Assembly: GCF_011008945.1 (NCBI RefSeq)
Contig: NZ_WYCT01000008.1
Coordinates: 1 to 54,116 of the forward strand
Reading direction: 5' to 3'
Length of the DNA: 54,116 nucleotides
DNA from: Streptomyces harenosi
GTDB lineage: Bacteria; Actinomycetota; Actinomycetes; Streptomycetales; Streptomycetaceae
The position numbers and the translations under genes are program-made. This document shows, one piece after another, positions 24,477-32,876 of this stretch. Below the pieces are notes generated by a model. It was not told the DNA's origin. It was given only the letters and a program-made list of their open reading frames with translations, and searched no databases. Within the stretch, counting starts at the first letter, position 1, and the number at the start of each line of letters is the position of its first letter.

Positions 24477-26063
24477 ATGTCCCACCGTCCCTTCCCTGGC
24501 CGCCGCGGCGTCCTGCGCGGTTCCCTGGCCGCCTCCGCGGCCCTGTCCCTGCCCGCGGCGCTCGGCGCGGCACCGGCGTTCGCCCGGTCCGGGCGGCCCC
24601 GCGCGGACTGGGGCGTGCAGACGGGGGACGTCACCACCGACTCCGGGCTGGTGTGGGTGCGCTCCGACCGGCCCGCCCGCATGGTCGTCGAGACCTCGGC
24701 GACCGAGTCCTTCCGCGCTCCGCGCAGATGGCACGGCCCGCTGCTGGGCCCGGGCACGGACTTCACCGGCACCACCCGGCTGCACGGCCTGCCGCCCGGC
24801 GAGCAGATCCACTACCGGGTGGTGCTCGCCGACCCGGACGACCCGCGCCGTACCGGCGAGCCGGTCACCGGCACCTTCAGGACCGTGCCGGTGCGCCGCC
24901 GCGACGGGGTGCGCTTCGTGTGGTCCGGCGACCAGGCGGGCCAGGGCTGGGGCATCAACCCGGACCTCGGCGGCTACCGCATCTACGACGCGATGGCCCG
25001 CCTGGACCCCGACTTCTTCCTCTTCAGCGGCGACACCGTCTACGCCGACGGCCCCATCCCGCAGACGGCTGCCCTGCCCGACGGCACCGTCTGGCGCAAC
25101 ATCACCACCGAGGAGAAGTCCAAGGTGGCCGAGACACTGGCCGAGTTCCGCGGCAACTTCCGCTACAACCTGCTCGACGAGAACCTGCGGCGCTTCAACG
25201 CCCGGGTCCCCGTGATCGCGCAGTGGGACGACCACGAGGTGCGCAACAACTGGTACCCGGGCCAGACGATCGCCGACACGGACGGCCGCTACACCGAGAA
25301 GCGGGTGGACGTGCTGACGGCCCGGGCGTGCCGCGCGTTCGCCGAGTACTTCCCGGTCTCCACGCTGCGGCCGGGAGCGCGGCAGGGGCGCGTGTACCGG
25401 GTGCTCCGGCAGGGCCCGCTGCTGGACGTGTTCGTGCTGGACATGCGGACCTACCGCAATGCCAACTCGCCGGGCGACCAGAAGGTCGACCCGCAGGGCA
25501 TCCTGGGGCGCGAGCAACTGGAGTGGCTCAAGCGGGAACTGGCGCGCTCCCGGGCCGTGTGGAAGGTGATCGCCGCGGACATGCCGATCGGCCTGGTGGT
25601 CCCCGACACCACGGAGGGGAGGGCGAACGTCGAGGCGGTGGCGCAGGGCGACCCGGGCGCGCCGCTGGGGCGCGAGCTCCAGATCGCCGAGCTGCTGCGC
25701 TTCGTCAAGCACCGGCGGATCACCGGCACGGTGTGGCTGACGGCCGATGTGCACCACACCTCGGCCCAGCACTACCAGCCCTCGCGCGCGGCGTTCACGG
25801 ACTTCGAGCCGTTCTGGGAGTTCGTCTCCGGACCGCTGAACGCGGGCGCGTTCCCCGCCAGCGCGCTGGACGGCACCTTCGGTCCCGAACGGGTCTTCGT
25901 GAAGGCGCCGGCCACCGCCAACGTCTCGCCCGCCGGGGGCTACCAGTTCTTCGGCGAGGTCGACATCGACGGCGACAGCGGGGAGATGACGGTGCGGCTG
26001 CGCGAACAGGACGGCACCGTGCTGTTCACCCAGGTGCTCCAGCCGGGCCGGGTCGGGCAGTGA
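24477..26063 (+). CDS. phoD: alkaline phosphatase D, Tat-exported
   Basis: A 528-residue secreted phosphatase/phosphodiesterase. The N-terminus is a twin-arginine signal (GRRGVLRGS, then a hydrophobic alanine-rich stretch, cleavage near ARS at about 37). A small beta PhoD N-terminal domain (about 40-140; VQTGDVTTDSGLVWVRSD) precedes the metallophosphatase domain with FSGDTVYADGP, WDDHEVRNNWYP and TADVHHTSA as metal-binding segments. ATG with GGAGG 7 bases upstream. A PHO-box-like repeat 66 bases before the start points to induction by phosphate starvation through PhoR-PhoP. Confidence 0.93.
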   Translation: MSHRPFPGRRGVLRGSLAASAALSLPAALGAAPAFARSGRPRADWGVQTGDVTTDSGLVWVRSDRPARMVVETSATESFRAPRRWHGPLLGPGTDFTGTTRLHGLPPGEQIHYRVVLADPDDPRRTGEPVTGTFRTVPVRRRDGVRFVWSGDQAGQGWGINPDLGGYRIYDAMARLDPDFFLFSGDTVYADGPIPQTAALPDGTVWRNITTEEKSKVAETLAEFRGNFRYNLLDENLRRFNARVPVIAQWDDHEVRNNWYPGQTIADTDGRYTEKRVDVLTARACRAFAEYFPVSTLRPGARQGRVYRVLRQGPLLDVFVLDMRTYRNANSPGDQKVDPQGILGREQLEWLKRELARSRAVWKVIAADMPIGLVVPDTTEGRANVEAVAQGDPGAPLGRELQIAELLRFVKHRRITGTVWLTADVHHTSAQHYQPSRAAFTDFEPFWEFVSGPLNAGAFPASALDGTFGPERVFVKAPATANVSPAGGYQFFGEVDIDGDSGEMTVRLREQDGTVLFTQVLQPGRVGQ

Positions 26064-26279
26064 CGCTCCCGGACGTCGCTTCCCCGGTGTCTGTCGGTCC
26101 CGCGAGATCCGTTGCGGGCCGCGGCGGCACCGGATCGGGACGCTGATTCCCCGGCACCGGGCGGGCCACCCGCCGCGGGCGGCCGGGCGGTGACTCCCCG
26201 GCACCCGGCCGGGCGGCCGGAGCGTGCGCCGCCGTCGGCCCTGGCCCCCGCACGGGCCGCCACACCGCCGAGCACCGCG

Positions 26280-27128
26280 TCAGCCGGCCCGGCCGGTGGC
26301 GCGGCCGGCCCGCCCGCTCCGGCCGGGGCCGCCGCCATCCGGCTCGCCGGACTCCATCGCGCCGCCCTCCGCGTCCGCCCGGCCGGACGGCTCCCGGGAC
26401 GTTCCCGGGCCGGCCGGCGGACCGGCGAAGCAGACCCGGCTCCAGTGCTCCGCCGAGCGCATCAGGTCCTCGGTGACGTGGTGCAGGAACCGGCTCAGGT
26501 TCTCCAACCGCGCGCCGGCGGGCGTGGCCGGGCCGAGCGCCCGGGCGCCGCGGGCGGAGGCGGCGGCGATGCGGGTGTCGATGCGCGCGCTGGCCATGAC
26601 GGCCCGGAACCACACGTCGTCGCCGATGACGTAGCGTTCCGCGCGGCGGCCCGGGACGCGCCGGCGGTGGACGATCCCCATCGCCTCCAGGAGGCCGACG
26701 GCCTTGGAGACGGCGGCGGCGCTGACGTCGAGACGCCGTACGAGGCCGGCGGAGGTGAGGCTGCCGCTGTCGGTGGTGAGGAGTGCGGCGAGCACCCTGG
26801 CCGCCATCGGCTGGAGCCCGGACCGGATGAACAGCTCGGTGAGGTGCGCGGTCACGCTCTCCACGGTCCGCGGGTCGCGGCCGGCCAGGCCGGCGCCGTC
26901 CGGTGACGCTGCCGCCGGTCTGGCCCCGGCCCGGCGCCGCACCCGTGTGCCGGCCCGGTGCGCCCGGTCGGCGTGGTACTCGGCCGGGCCGCCGTTGCGC
27001 ATCACCTCGCGGGTGACGGTCGAGGTCGGCCGTCCGAGCCGCCGGGCTATGGCGGCGTAGGTCTGCCCGCCGCGCAGTCCCGCGGCGATCTCCCGCCGGT
27101 CCTGCCGGGTGAGCCTTCTGCCAGGCAT
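26280..27128 (-). CDS. regulator fusing an IS30-like HTH_38 to a GbsR/MarR winged helix
   Basis: A 282-residue protein. Residues about 4-65 resemble the N-terminal HTH of IS30-family transposases (RRLTRQDRREIAAGLRGG, then IARRLGRPTSTVTREVMRNG). Residues about 95-220 are a GbsR/MarR-like winged helix (LTSAGLVRRLDVSAAAVSKAV, VHRRRVPGRRAERYVIGDDVW). A glycine/arginine-rich tail of about 50 residues follows and may be disordered. ATG with GAGGAAA just upstream. It is divergent from a serine hydrolase, and repeated GTTGCA-type elements lie between, so it probably controls both. GbsR proteins respond to choline in some bacteria; that is not shown here. Confidence 0.82.
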   Translation of the reverse strand: MPGRRLTRQDRREIAAGLRGGQTYAAIARRLGRPTSTVTREVMRNGGPAEYHADRAHRAGTRVRRRAGARPAAASPDGAGLAGRDPRTVESVTAHLTELFIRSGLQPMAARVLAALLTTDSGSLTSAGLVRRLDVSAAAVSKAVGLLEAMGIVHRRRVPGRRAERYVIGDDVWFRAVMASARIDTRIAAASARGARALGPATPAGARLENLSRFLHHVTEDLMRSAEHWSRVCFAGPPAGPGTSREPSGRADAEGGAMESGEPDGGGPGRSGRAGRATGRAG

Positions 27129-27165
27129 CGGTTTCCTCGTGTGGTCGTCGGCGCCAGCGGCACAC

Positions 27166-27286
27166 GCAACGCGCCTGTTGCATTAACAGAGAGAGCCCAA
27201 GCAACGTTGCATACCCACTGACCTGCGGTTTTATCGAGTCAATGCATCAGAAGATGATTGACGAAATCATGTATGCAACGTACTTT
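27166..27286. promoter_or_regulatory. GTTGC-type repeats and serine hydrolase promoter
   Basis: GCAAC and GTTGC half-sites occur as inverted pairs at 27166-27181 and 27201-27210, and ACGTTGCAT (27204-27212) recurs inverted at 27273-27281. On the plus strand TTGACG (27258-27263), a 17-bp spacer and TACTTT (27281-27286) form a promoter whose spacer holds the last repeat. A repressor bound there would block the hydrolase gene. Confidence 0.65.
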
Positions 27287-27329
27287 CCACCGCGTCGTGA
27301 GGATTCTCAACAGGGCGGGAGCGGCGCAC

Positions 27330-28466
27330 ATGAACGAGACCGGTGTCCAGCGGGTGCTCGACCGGGCAGTGGCCGAACGGCACATCCCCGGCATCGTCGC
27401 GGACGTCAGGGACGGGGACCGGCGATGGTTCGGCGCCGCCGGTGTGGCCGACCTGGCGACGGGAGCGCCGCGTCGGCCGGGCGAGTACGCGCACGCGGGA
27501 AGCGGCGGCAAGGCCTTCATCGCCACCGTGCTTCTCTCTCTGGAGGCCGAGGGCCGGCTGAGCATCGACGACCCGGTGAACGCCTGGTTGCCTGGCGTGC
27601 TGGACCGCAACGGCTACGACGGCGACAGGATGACCATCCGGCACCTGCTCAACAACACCAGCGGCCTGTTCTCCACCGGCCTGGCGCCGGAACTGACGAG
27701 CAGGTACGCCACCCGTGCCGGGTTCGCCCGGCACCGCTTCGACAGGGTGGCCGCCGAGGACCTGCTCAGGATGACGGTGTCCCGGCCGCCGGTCGGCCGG
27801 CCCGGGGAGCGCTTCGAGTACTCCAACGGCGGTTTCCATCTCGCCGAGGCCGTCATCGAGAAGGTCACCGGCAACGGCCTCGCCGAGGAGATCGACCGCC
27901 GCATCGTCCGGCCGCTCGGCCTGACCGGCACCTACGTGCGTTCCGCCGAGGACACCGGATATCCCGACCCCCACCCGCGGGCCTACTCGACGCTGTTCTA
28001 CAAGGACGGCACCGACCCGGCCGCGGTCACCCCGGAGAACTGGGAGTCGGCGATGGAGGAGCCCGGGCTGGAGCCCCTCGACGTCACCGAGTTCAACACC
28101 TCGTGGGTGCCCGCCAACGTCGTCTCCACCACCGACGACATGATCACCTTCGTCGGTGCGCTGGCCGCGGGCACCCTGCTGCCGGCGGCCCAGCACCGCG
28201 CGATGTGGACCACGGTCTCCACCGAGGGCGGCAACTGGATGCCGTACGCCCGGTACGGCCTCGGTCTGTTCGAGTTCGACGAGGCGGCGACGGGCGGCCT
28301 GACACTGCGCGGTGTGGGCGGCAGTTTCTGGGGGTGCCTGTTCTACACGGTGAGCACCGCCGACGGCGGCCACGCCGTCTCCCTCCAGACGAACACCGAG
28401 TGGAAGTCCTGGGACGTCCTCTTCGGGGTCGTCGAGGCCGAGTTCGGCGTCTCCCTCGGCGGGTGA
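27330..28466 (+). CDS. serine hydrolase, beta-lactamase/DD-peptidase family
   Basis: A 378-residue class C beta-lactamase-fold protein. The nucleophile motif SxxK is S58-G-G-K61 and the second motif is Y164-S-N. The third (KTG-like) position is unclear, perhaps in RGVGGSFWG. No signal peptide is present from the chosen ATG 27330 (GGGAG 8 bases upstream). In-frame starts upstream at 27258 or 27273 lie inside the promoter and are unlikely. It may be an esterase, an amidase or a peptidase. Control by the divergent GbsR-like gene is likely. Confidence 0.87.
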   Translation: MNETGVQRVLDRAVAERHIPGIVADVRDGDRRWFGAAGVADLATGAPRRPGEYAHAGSGGKAFIATVLLSLEAEGRLSIDDPVNAWLPGVLDRNGYDGDRMTIRHLLNNTSGLFSTGLAPELTSRYATRAGFARHRFDRVAAEDLLRMTVSRPPVGRPGERFEYSNGGFHLAEAVIEKVTGNGLAEEIDRRIVRPLGLTGTYVRSAEDTGYPDPHPRAYSTLFYKDGTDPAAVTPENWESAMEEPGLEPLDVTEFNTSWVPANVVSTTDDMITFVGALAAGTLLPAAQHRAMWTTVSTEGGNWMPYARYGLGLFEFDEAATGGLTLRGVGGSFWGCLFYTVSTADGGHAVSLQTNTEWKSWDVLFGVVEAEFGVSLGG

Positions 28467-28886
28467 CGCCGCCGGGCACGGGCGCCCTGGGGCACGGGCT
28501 CCCCCGGCGGTGACCGGGTCCGCCGTCCGCGGGCGCCCGGGTGACCGGTCTCCCGGCGCGGCCCGCGGCCCCGCTGAGCCGGCGTCACCGCGCCCTCAGC
28601 GCCTGCCGCCGGCTCGCCGACCGGGACGACGTCTTAGCCTGTTGGGGTGTGCCGCGTACCGGCGTCATCCCCCGGTGCGCGGCACCGCCCCGCCCGCGCG
28701 GCGGGCCCGGTCCCGCCGGGCCCCGCGCGACCGCCGGGCCGCCGCGGGATACGGCGCGCAGGGTCGCGGACGACGCGGGGCGCGGCACCGACCCGTACAA
28801 AAAGCAACAAAATACGGGGAAACCTCTTTACTCAGCGGACACAGGGCGTTCGTGATCGCGCAACACCGTTCCTCCACAGTGGCCGT
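28467..28886. other. 420-base intergenic region
   Basis: No convincing gene. CCGCCGGG (28469-28476) and CCCGGCGG (28503-28510) may end the serine hydrolase transcript. Near 28793 an unusual AT-rich tract, CCCGTA then adenine-rich loop then TACGGG, lies about 70-90 bases before the ACT-GNAT start and may be its promoter or leader. Open frames here have no domain or ribosome binding site. Confidence 0.5.
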
Positions 28887-30320
28887 ATGAGTCGAGAAAT
28901 GTCTGATGTGACGCGTGCCAGGCACGGTCGTCCGGTGCGCCACTGGCGGCGGGACGTGGTCGAACTCGCCGCCCTGTTCACGGCGGTCGCGGCGGCGGAC
29001 ACCGTGGCGCAGTTGGTGGGCCACGGCCCTAACGGCCCGGCCCTGCTGGTGATCTCGGCGGTCGCCCTGGTCGCCACGGCGGGGTTCCACCTGTGGTGGT
29101 CACGGCGTCACGGTCACGCACCGCCGGCGGACGATACCGGCGCCCGGCCGCCGTCCGCCGAGCGGCAGGCCGGGCCGTCCGACCGGGCCGCGGTACGCCC
29201 CGGGGAGGCGGACAGCGCGCTGTGGCGGCTGCGGACGACGGTGCGCGACGAACCCGGGTCGCTGGCCGCCCTGTGCGCGGCCCTCGCCGGCCGGCGGGTC
29301 GACATCCTGAGCCTGCAGACGCACCCGCTCGCCGAGGGCACGGTCGACGAGTTCCTGCTGCGCGCCCCGGGCACGGTCGAGGCGCCGGAGATCACCCGCG
29401 CGGTGGCGCGGGCGGGCGGCAGCGGGACCTGGATCGAGCGGGCGGACGCCCACGACCTGGTGGACGCGCCGACCCGCGTCCTGTCACTGGCCACCCGGAC
29501 CGCGCTGGACGCGGCGGAACTCCCGCTGGCGCTGCGGCAGTTGCTGGGCCGGTGCACGATCCGTTCGCTGCCCGCGCCGGCGCCCGGCCGGGGGCGGGTG
29601 GCGGACGGTGTGCCGGTCGAGGGCGTCCTGGAGGACACCGTGATGCGGCTGCGCGCGCCGGAGGGCGGAGTGATCACCGTCGAGCGGCCCTACCTGCCGT
29701 TCACGCCGACCGAGTTCGCGCGCGCGAGGGCGCTGGTGGAGCTGGACGCCCGGCTCGGTCCGCGCGTTCCGCGCAGCGGGGACGTACTGACGCTGCCGGA
29801 GGGCAGCGACATCACGGTGCGCCGGGCCGACACCCAGGACGTGGCGGCGGCCAGGGCGATGCACGAGCGGTGCTCCCCGGCCACGCTCGCGCTGCGCTAC
29901 CACGGTCCGGTCGGTGACGCCGACCGCTATCTGAACCATCTGCTCAGCCCGCGCTTCGGCCGCACGCTCGCCGTGCAGACCGCCTCGGGGCGCGTCGTCG
30001 CACTCGGCCATCTGCTGTGGGACGGCGACGAGACGGAGGTCGCGCTGCTCGTGGAGGACGCCTGGCAGCGCCGCGGCATCGGCGGTGAGCTGCTGCGCCG
30101 GCTCGTGGCGATGGCCGCGGAGGCGGGCTGCGAGAGCGTGTACGCCGTCACCCAGTCGTCGAACACCGGCATGGTCGCCGCGATGCGCGGCCTCGGCCTC
30201 CCCCTCGACTACCAGATCGAGGAGGGCACCCTGGTCATCACCGCGCGCCTGGCCCCGGCCGCCACGGGCGCGCACGAGGCGTACGACCGGGCCGGGGAGC
30301 AGCACGGCGGGCTGCTCTGA
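28887..30320 (+). CDS. membrane-anchored ACT-GNAT fusion acetyltransferase
   Basis: A 477-residue protein in three parts. Residues about 25-71 are two membrane segments (VVELAALFTAVAAADTVAQL; ALLVISAVALVATAGFHLWW). Residues about 112-180 are an ACT amino-acid-binding domain (VRDEPGSLAALCAALAGRRV). Residues about 315-460 are a GNAT domain with acetyl-CoA loop QRRGIGGELL and ITVRRADTQDVAAARAMHER at its start. ACT-GNAT enzymes in actinomycetes are known as amino-acid-controlled protein lysine acetyltransferases; the membrane hairpin here is an addition. ATG 28887 was chosen since upstream residues are arginine/proline-rich shadow. Confidence 0.87.
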   Translation: MSREMSDVTRARHGRPVRHWRRDVVELAALFTAVAAADTVAQLVGHGPNGPALLVISAVALVATAGFHLWWSRRHGHAPPADDTGARPPSAERQAGPSDRAAVRPGEADSALWRLRTTVRDEPGSLAALCAALAGRRVDILSLQTHPLAEGTVDEFLLRAPGTVEAPEITRAVARAGGSGTWIERADAHDLVDAPTRVLSLATRTALDAAELPLALRQLLGRCTIRSLPAPAPGRGRVADGVPVEGVLEDTVMRLRAPEGGVITVERPYLPFTPTEFARARALVELDARLGPRVPRSGDVLTLPEGSDITVRRADTQDVAAARAMHERCSPATLALRYHGPVGDADRYLNHLLSPRFGRTLAVQTASGRVVALGHLLWDGDETEVALLVEDAWQRRGIGGELLRRLVAMAAEAGCESVYAVTQSSNTGMVAAMRGLGLPLDYQIEEGTLVITARLAPAATGAHEAYDRAGEQHGGLL

Positions 30321-30447
30321 CCCGCGGGCGCCCGTGGCACGCCGCAGGCCCGGGCCGCCGTCCCGGCCCGGCGGTGGCGGCCGCGGCGCGCGGCGGACCG
30401 GCACCGGGTGGGGTGCGGGACCGGCCGGGGCAGGGGGCGGACGGCGG

Positions 30448-30918
30448 TCACCGTGTGGCGAACCCCAGCCGGCCGGGGACGTCGTCCATGGCGCACACTG
30501 CCGCGACCTGCTCCTCCAGCAGGCTCAGCGCGTCCGTGAGGGAGGACCGGACGGCCCGCTCGCGATGGAGGGTGTGGACGCCGGCGCCGTACTCCCCCCT
30601 GGGCAGTTCGAGGTCCGCCTCCACCGCGGCCGTCACGACGTACCCGGCCGGGGTGACGGTCACGCCCGCGCGGAACCGCAGCTCGCTGCCGTCCGCGTCG
30701 CCCCGAGCGAAGAAGCCGAAGCGGTGCTCGAGCCTCAGCTCCGGCCCCGCGGGGTGCTCCTCGACGAAGAGGGACGGCACCAGGCCCGATCCGTCCCCGA
30801 AGTCGTAGGCGATGTGGAGCCCGGTGGTGAAGTCGCCCAGCCGCCTGTGCAGCCGGCTCACCGTGGTCAGCAGCAAAGCGATGCCTTCGGTCTCGTGCGC
30901 GGGGGTGACGTTCGCCAT
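30448..30918 (-). CDS. hypothetical protein
   Basis: A 156-residue soluble protein of no family I recognise. It has an N-terminal helix (GIALLLTTVSRLHRRLGDF), a beta-rich middle rich in Phe and Gly (ELRLEHRFGFFARGDADG), and a C-terminal helix (RAVRSSLTDALSLLEEQVAAV). The ATG has no ribosome binding site but lies 6 bases after GATGAT. It is convergent with the ACT-GNAT gene. Confidence 0.72.
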   Translation of the reverse strand: MANVTPAHETEGIALLLTTVSRLHRRLGDFTTGLHIAYDFGDGSGLVPSLFVEEHPAGPELRLEHRFGFFARGDADGSELRFRAGVTVTPAGYVVTAAVEADLELPRGEYGAGVHTLHRERAVRSSLTDALSLLEEQVAAVCAMDDVPGRLGFATR

Positions 30919-30924
30919 CGGTGC

Positions 30925-30930
30925 ATCATC
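30925..30930 (-). promoter_or_regulatory. -10 of a leaderless gene
   Basis: GATGAT on the minus strand ends exactly 6 bases before the hypothetical protein ATG at 30918, which would make the A of ATG the transcription start. Confidence 0.45.
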
Positions 30931-31069
30931 GCCCGGGCCGCGCGGGCCCCGGCACGCGGGTTCCGCCCACCGGGGCGCCGGGCCGCCCTCGGGCCCCGGC
31001 CGCGGGCCTCCGGGCGGCCCGGCCCGGCAGGGGCCCGGCCCGGTCCTGCGCCGCTCTCGCGGTCCGGCC

Positions 31070-32245
31070 TCAGTGCCGGACCGTCGCCTCGCGGTGGTCC
31101 GCCGCCGCCGGCCGCCCTCCCAGTGCCCCGTCCAGGTCGGCCCACAGGTCCTCGACGTCCTCCAGCCCCACCGACAGCCGCAGCAGCCGGTCGCTCACCC
31201 CGGCGGCGCGGCGGTCGGCGGGGTCGACGACGCGGTGGCTGATGGAGGCGGGATGCTGGATGAGCGTGTCGACACTGCCGAGGCTCACGGCCGGGGTGAC
31301 CAGCCGGACCCGGCGGATGACCTCGTGCGGGTCGCCGTGGACCTCGAAGGAGACCATCGCCCCGCCCAGGCGCGGGTAGTGGACGCGGGCCACGCGCGGG
31401 TCGGCGGCCAGCCTGCGGGCCAGTTCGGCGGCGTTCGCGGAGGCCGCGCGCACCCGCACGGGCAGGGTCGCCAGGCCGCGCAGCAGCAGATAGCCGGCCA
31501 GCGGATGCAGCACACCGCCGGTGGCGAACCGCACCTGCCGCAGCCGCCCCGCGAACTCCTCGTCGCACGCCACCACGCCCGCGAGCACGTCCCCGTGCCC
31601 GCCGAGGTACTTGGTGGCGCTGTGCAGCACCAGCCGCGCGCCCTGCTCGGCGGGGCGCTGCAGCACCGGCGTGGCGAAGGTGTTGTCGACCAGCAGCGGA
31701 ACGGAGCCGCAGGCGTGGGCCACGGCCCGCAGGTCGACTTCGGCGAGCGTGGGATTGGCCGGGGACTCCACCAGGACCAGTCCGGTGCCGGGGCGCAGCG
31801 CGTCCGCGATGCCCGCCGGGTCGGTCCAGGTCACCTCCGTGCCCAGCAGCCCGGCGGTCAGCAGGTGATCGCTGCAGCCGTACAGGGGGCGCACGGCCAC
31901 GACGTGCCGCAGCCCCAGCGCGCCGCGGGCCAGCAGGACGGCGGTCAGCGCGGCCATCCCGCTGGCGAACGCGACGGCGGCCTCGGTGCCCTCCAGGCGG
32001 GCCAGCGCCGCCTCGAACCGGGCGACGGTCGGATTGCCCAGCCGTCCGTACACGGGCGCCCCGTCCGGCTCCGCGCCGGTGGCGGCGAACGCGTCGACAC
32101 GGGCGGCCTCGGCGCGGCTGTCGTAGGAGGGGTAGGTGGTGGACAGGTCGATCGGAGGGGCGTGCAGTCCCTGCCGGGCGAGGTCGTCGCGGCCGGCGTG
32201 CACCGCCTCGGTGTCCCGGGCTCTCGGCGTCGTAGGCGTGTCCAT
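31070..32245 (-). CDS. trans-sulfuration family PLP enzyme
   Basis: A 391-residue fold-type I PLP enzyme of the cystathionine gamma-synthase/gamma-lyase family, acting on sulfur amino acids. PLP lysine is K212 in HSATKYLGGHGD; D187 in VDNTF holds the pyridine nitrogen; NPTVARFEAALARLEG and SGMAAL are conserved. The C-terminal SLGSVDTLIQHPAS matches CGS/CGL/MGL proteins, so synthase, lyase or methionine gamma-lyase activity cannot be separated by eye. ATG 32245 is 59 bases from the divergent Lrp gene, its likely regulator. Confidence 0.9.
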   Translation of the reverse strand: MDTPTTPRARDTEAVHAGRDDLARQGLHAPPIDLSTTYPSYDSRAEAARVDAFAATGAEPDGAPVYGRLGNPTVARFEAALARLEGTEAAVAFASGMAALTAVLLARGALGLRHVVAVRPLYGCSDHLLTAGLLGTEVTWTDPAGIADALRPGTGLVLVESPANPTLAEVDLRAVAHACGSVPLLVDNTFATPVLQRPAEQGARLVLHSATKYLGGHGDVLAGVVACDEEFAGRLRQVRFATGGVLHPLAGYLLLRGLATLPVRVRAASANAAELARRLAADPRVARVHYPRLGGAMVSFEVHGDPHEVIRRVRLVTPAVSLGSVDTLIQHPASISHRVVDPADRRAAGVSDRLLRLSVGLEDVEDLWADLDGALGGRPAAADHREATVRH

Positions 32246-32292
32246 GGCGACAGAGTGAACGACGCCCGGGTGAACGGGGCCCGGGCCCGTGC

Positions 32293-32298
32293 TACGTT
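32293..32298 (+). promoter_or_regulatory. -10 of leaderless lrp-type gene
   Basis: TACGTT ends 6 bases before the ATG at 32305; TGAACG at 32271-32276 is a possible -35 with a 16-bp spacer. No ribosome binding site is seen. Confidence 0.5.
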
Positions 32299-32304
32299 CG
32301 CCCG

Positions 32305-32799
32305 ATGGCCGACTCTGTCGCACTGGATCCGGTCGATCTCCACCTGCTGCGGCTGTTGCAGAACGACGCCCGGACGACCTACCGGGAGCTCGCCGCGCAG
32401 GTCGGGGTGGCACCGTCGACCTGCCTGGACCGGGTGACGCGGCTGCGCCGCGCCGGGGTGATCCTCGGCCACCGGCTGCGCCTGGACCCGGCCAAGCTGG
32501 GGCGCGGTCTGGAGGCGCTGCTGTCGGTGCAGGTGCGGCCGCACCGGCGGGAGCTGGTGGGACCGTTCGTCGAGCGGATCCGGGCGCTCGCGGAGTCACG
32601 GACCGTCTTCCATCTGACCGGTCCGGACGACTATCTGGTCCATGTCGCGGTCGCCGACATGGCCGATCTGCAGCGGCTGGTCCTGGACGAGTTCACGGCC
32701 CGGCGCGAGGTGGCGCGGGTGGAGACCCGGCTGATCTTCCAGCAGTGGGACTGCGGGCCCCTGCTGCCGCCGTCCGCGCCGAGCCCGGGCCCGCCCTGA
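32305..32799 (+). CDS. Lrp/AsnC family transcriptional regulator
   Basis: A 164-residue feast/famine regulator: N-terminal HTH (about 8-58; LDPVDLHLLRLLQNDARTTY, VGVAPSTCLDRVTRLRRAGV) and C-terminal RAM ligand domain (about 70-145; LLSVQVRPH ... VFHLTGPDDYLVHVAV). It is divergent from the trans-sulfuration enzyme, the standard layout for a local Lrp controlling amino-acid catabolism. The last 15 residues are proline-rich. Confidence 0.92.
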   Translation: MADSVALDPVDLHLLRLLQNDARTTYRELAAQVGVAPSTCLDRVTRLRRAGVILGHRLRLDPAKLGRGLEALLSVQVRPHRRELVGPFVERIRALAESRTVFHLTGPDDYLVHVAVADMADLQRLVLDEFTARREVARVETRLIFQQWDCGPLLPPSAPSPGPP

Positions 32800-32806
32800 G
32801 CGAAAT

Positions 32807-32826
32807 CCGGCCGCCCCGGCGGCCGG
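32807..32826 (+). terminator. hairpin after the Lrp gene
   Basis: CCGGCCGCC and GGCGGCCGG form a perfect 9-bp inverted repeat with a 2-base centre, 7 bases after the stop. Confidence 0.6.
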
Positions 32827-32876
32827 GCCGGCCCACCGTGCTGACGCGGCGCCCGGGTCCGTACGAGGATGTCCGC

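Noticed and set aside
26280..27128. Intact IS30 insertion sequence
   Set aside because: Only the HTH part resembles the transposase; the catalytic DDE domain and terminal repeats are absent.
28541..28855. Small gene in the gap before the ACT-GNAT gene
   Set aside because: No ribosome binding site, arginine/proline-rich sequence without pattern, and it crosses the AT-rich leader-like tract.
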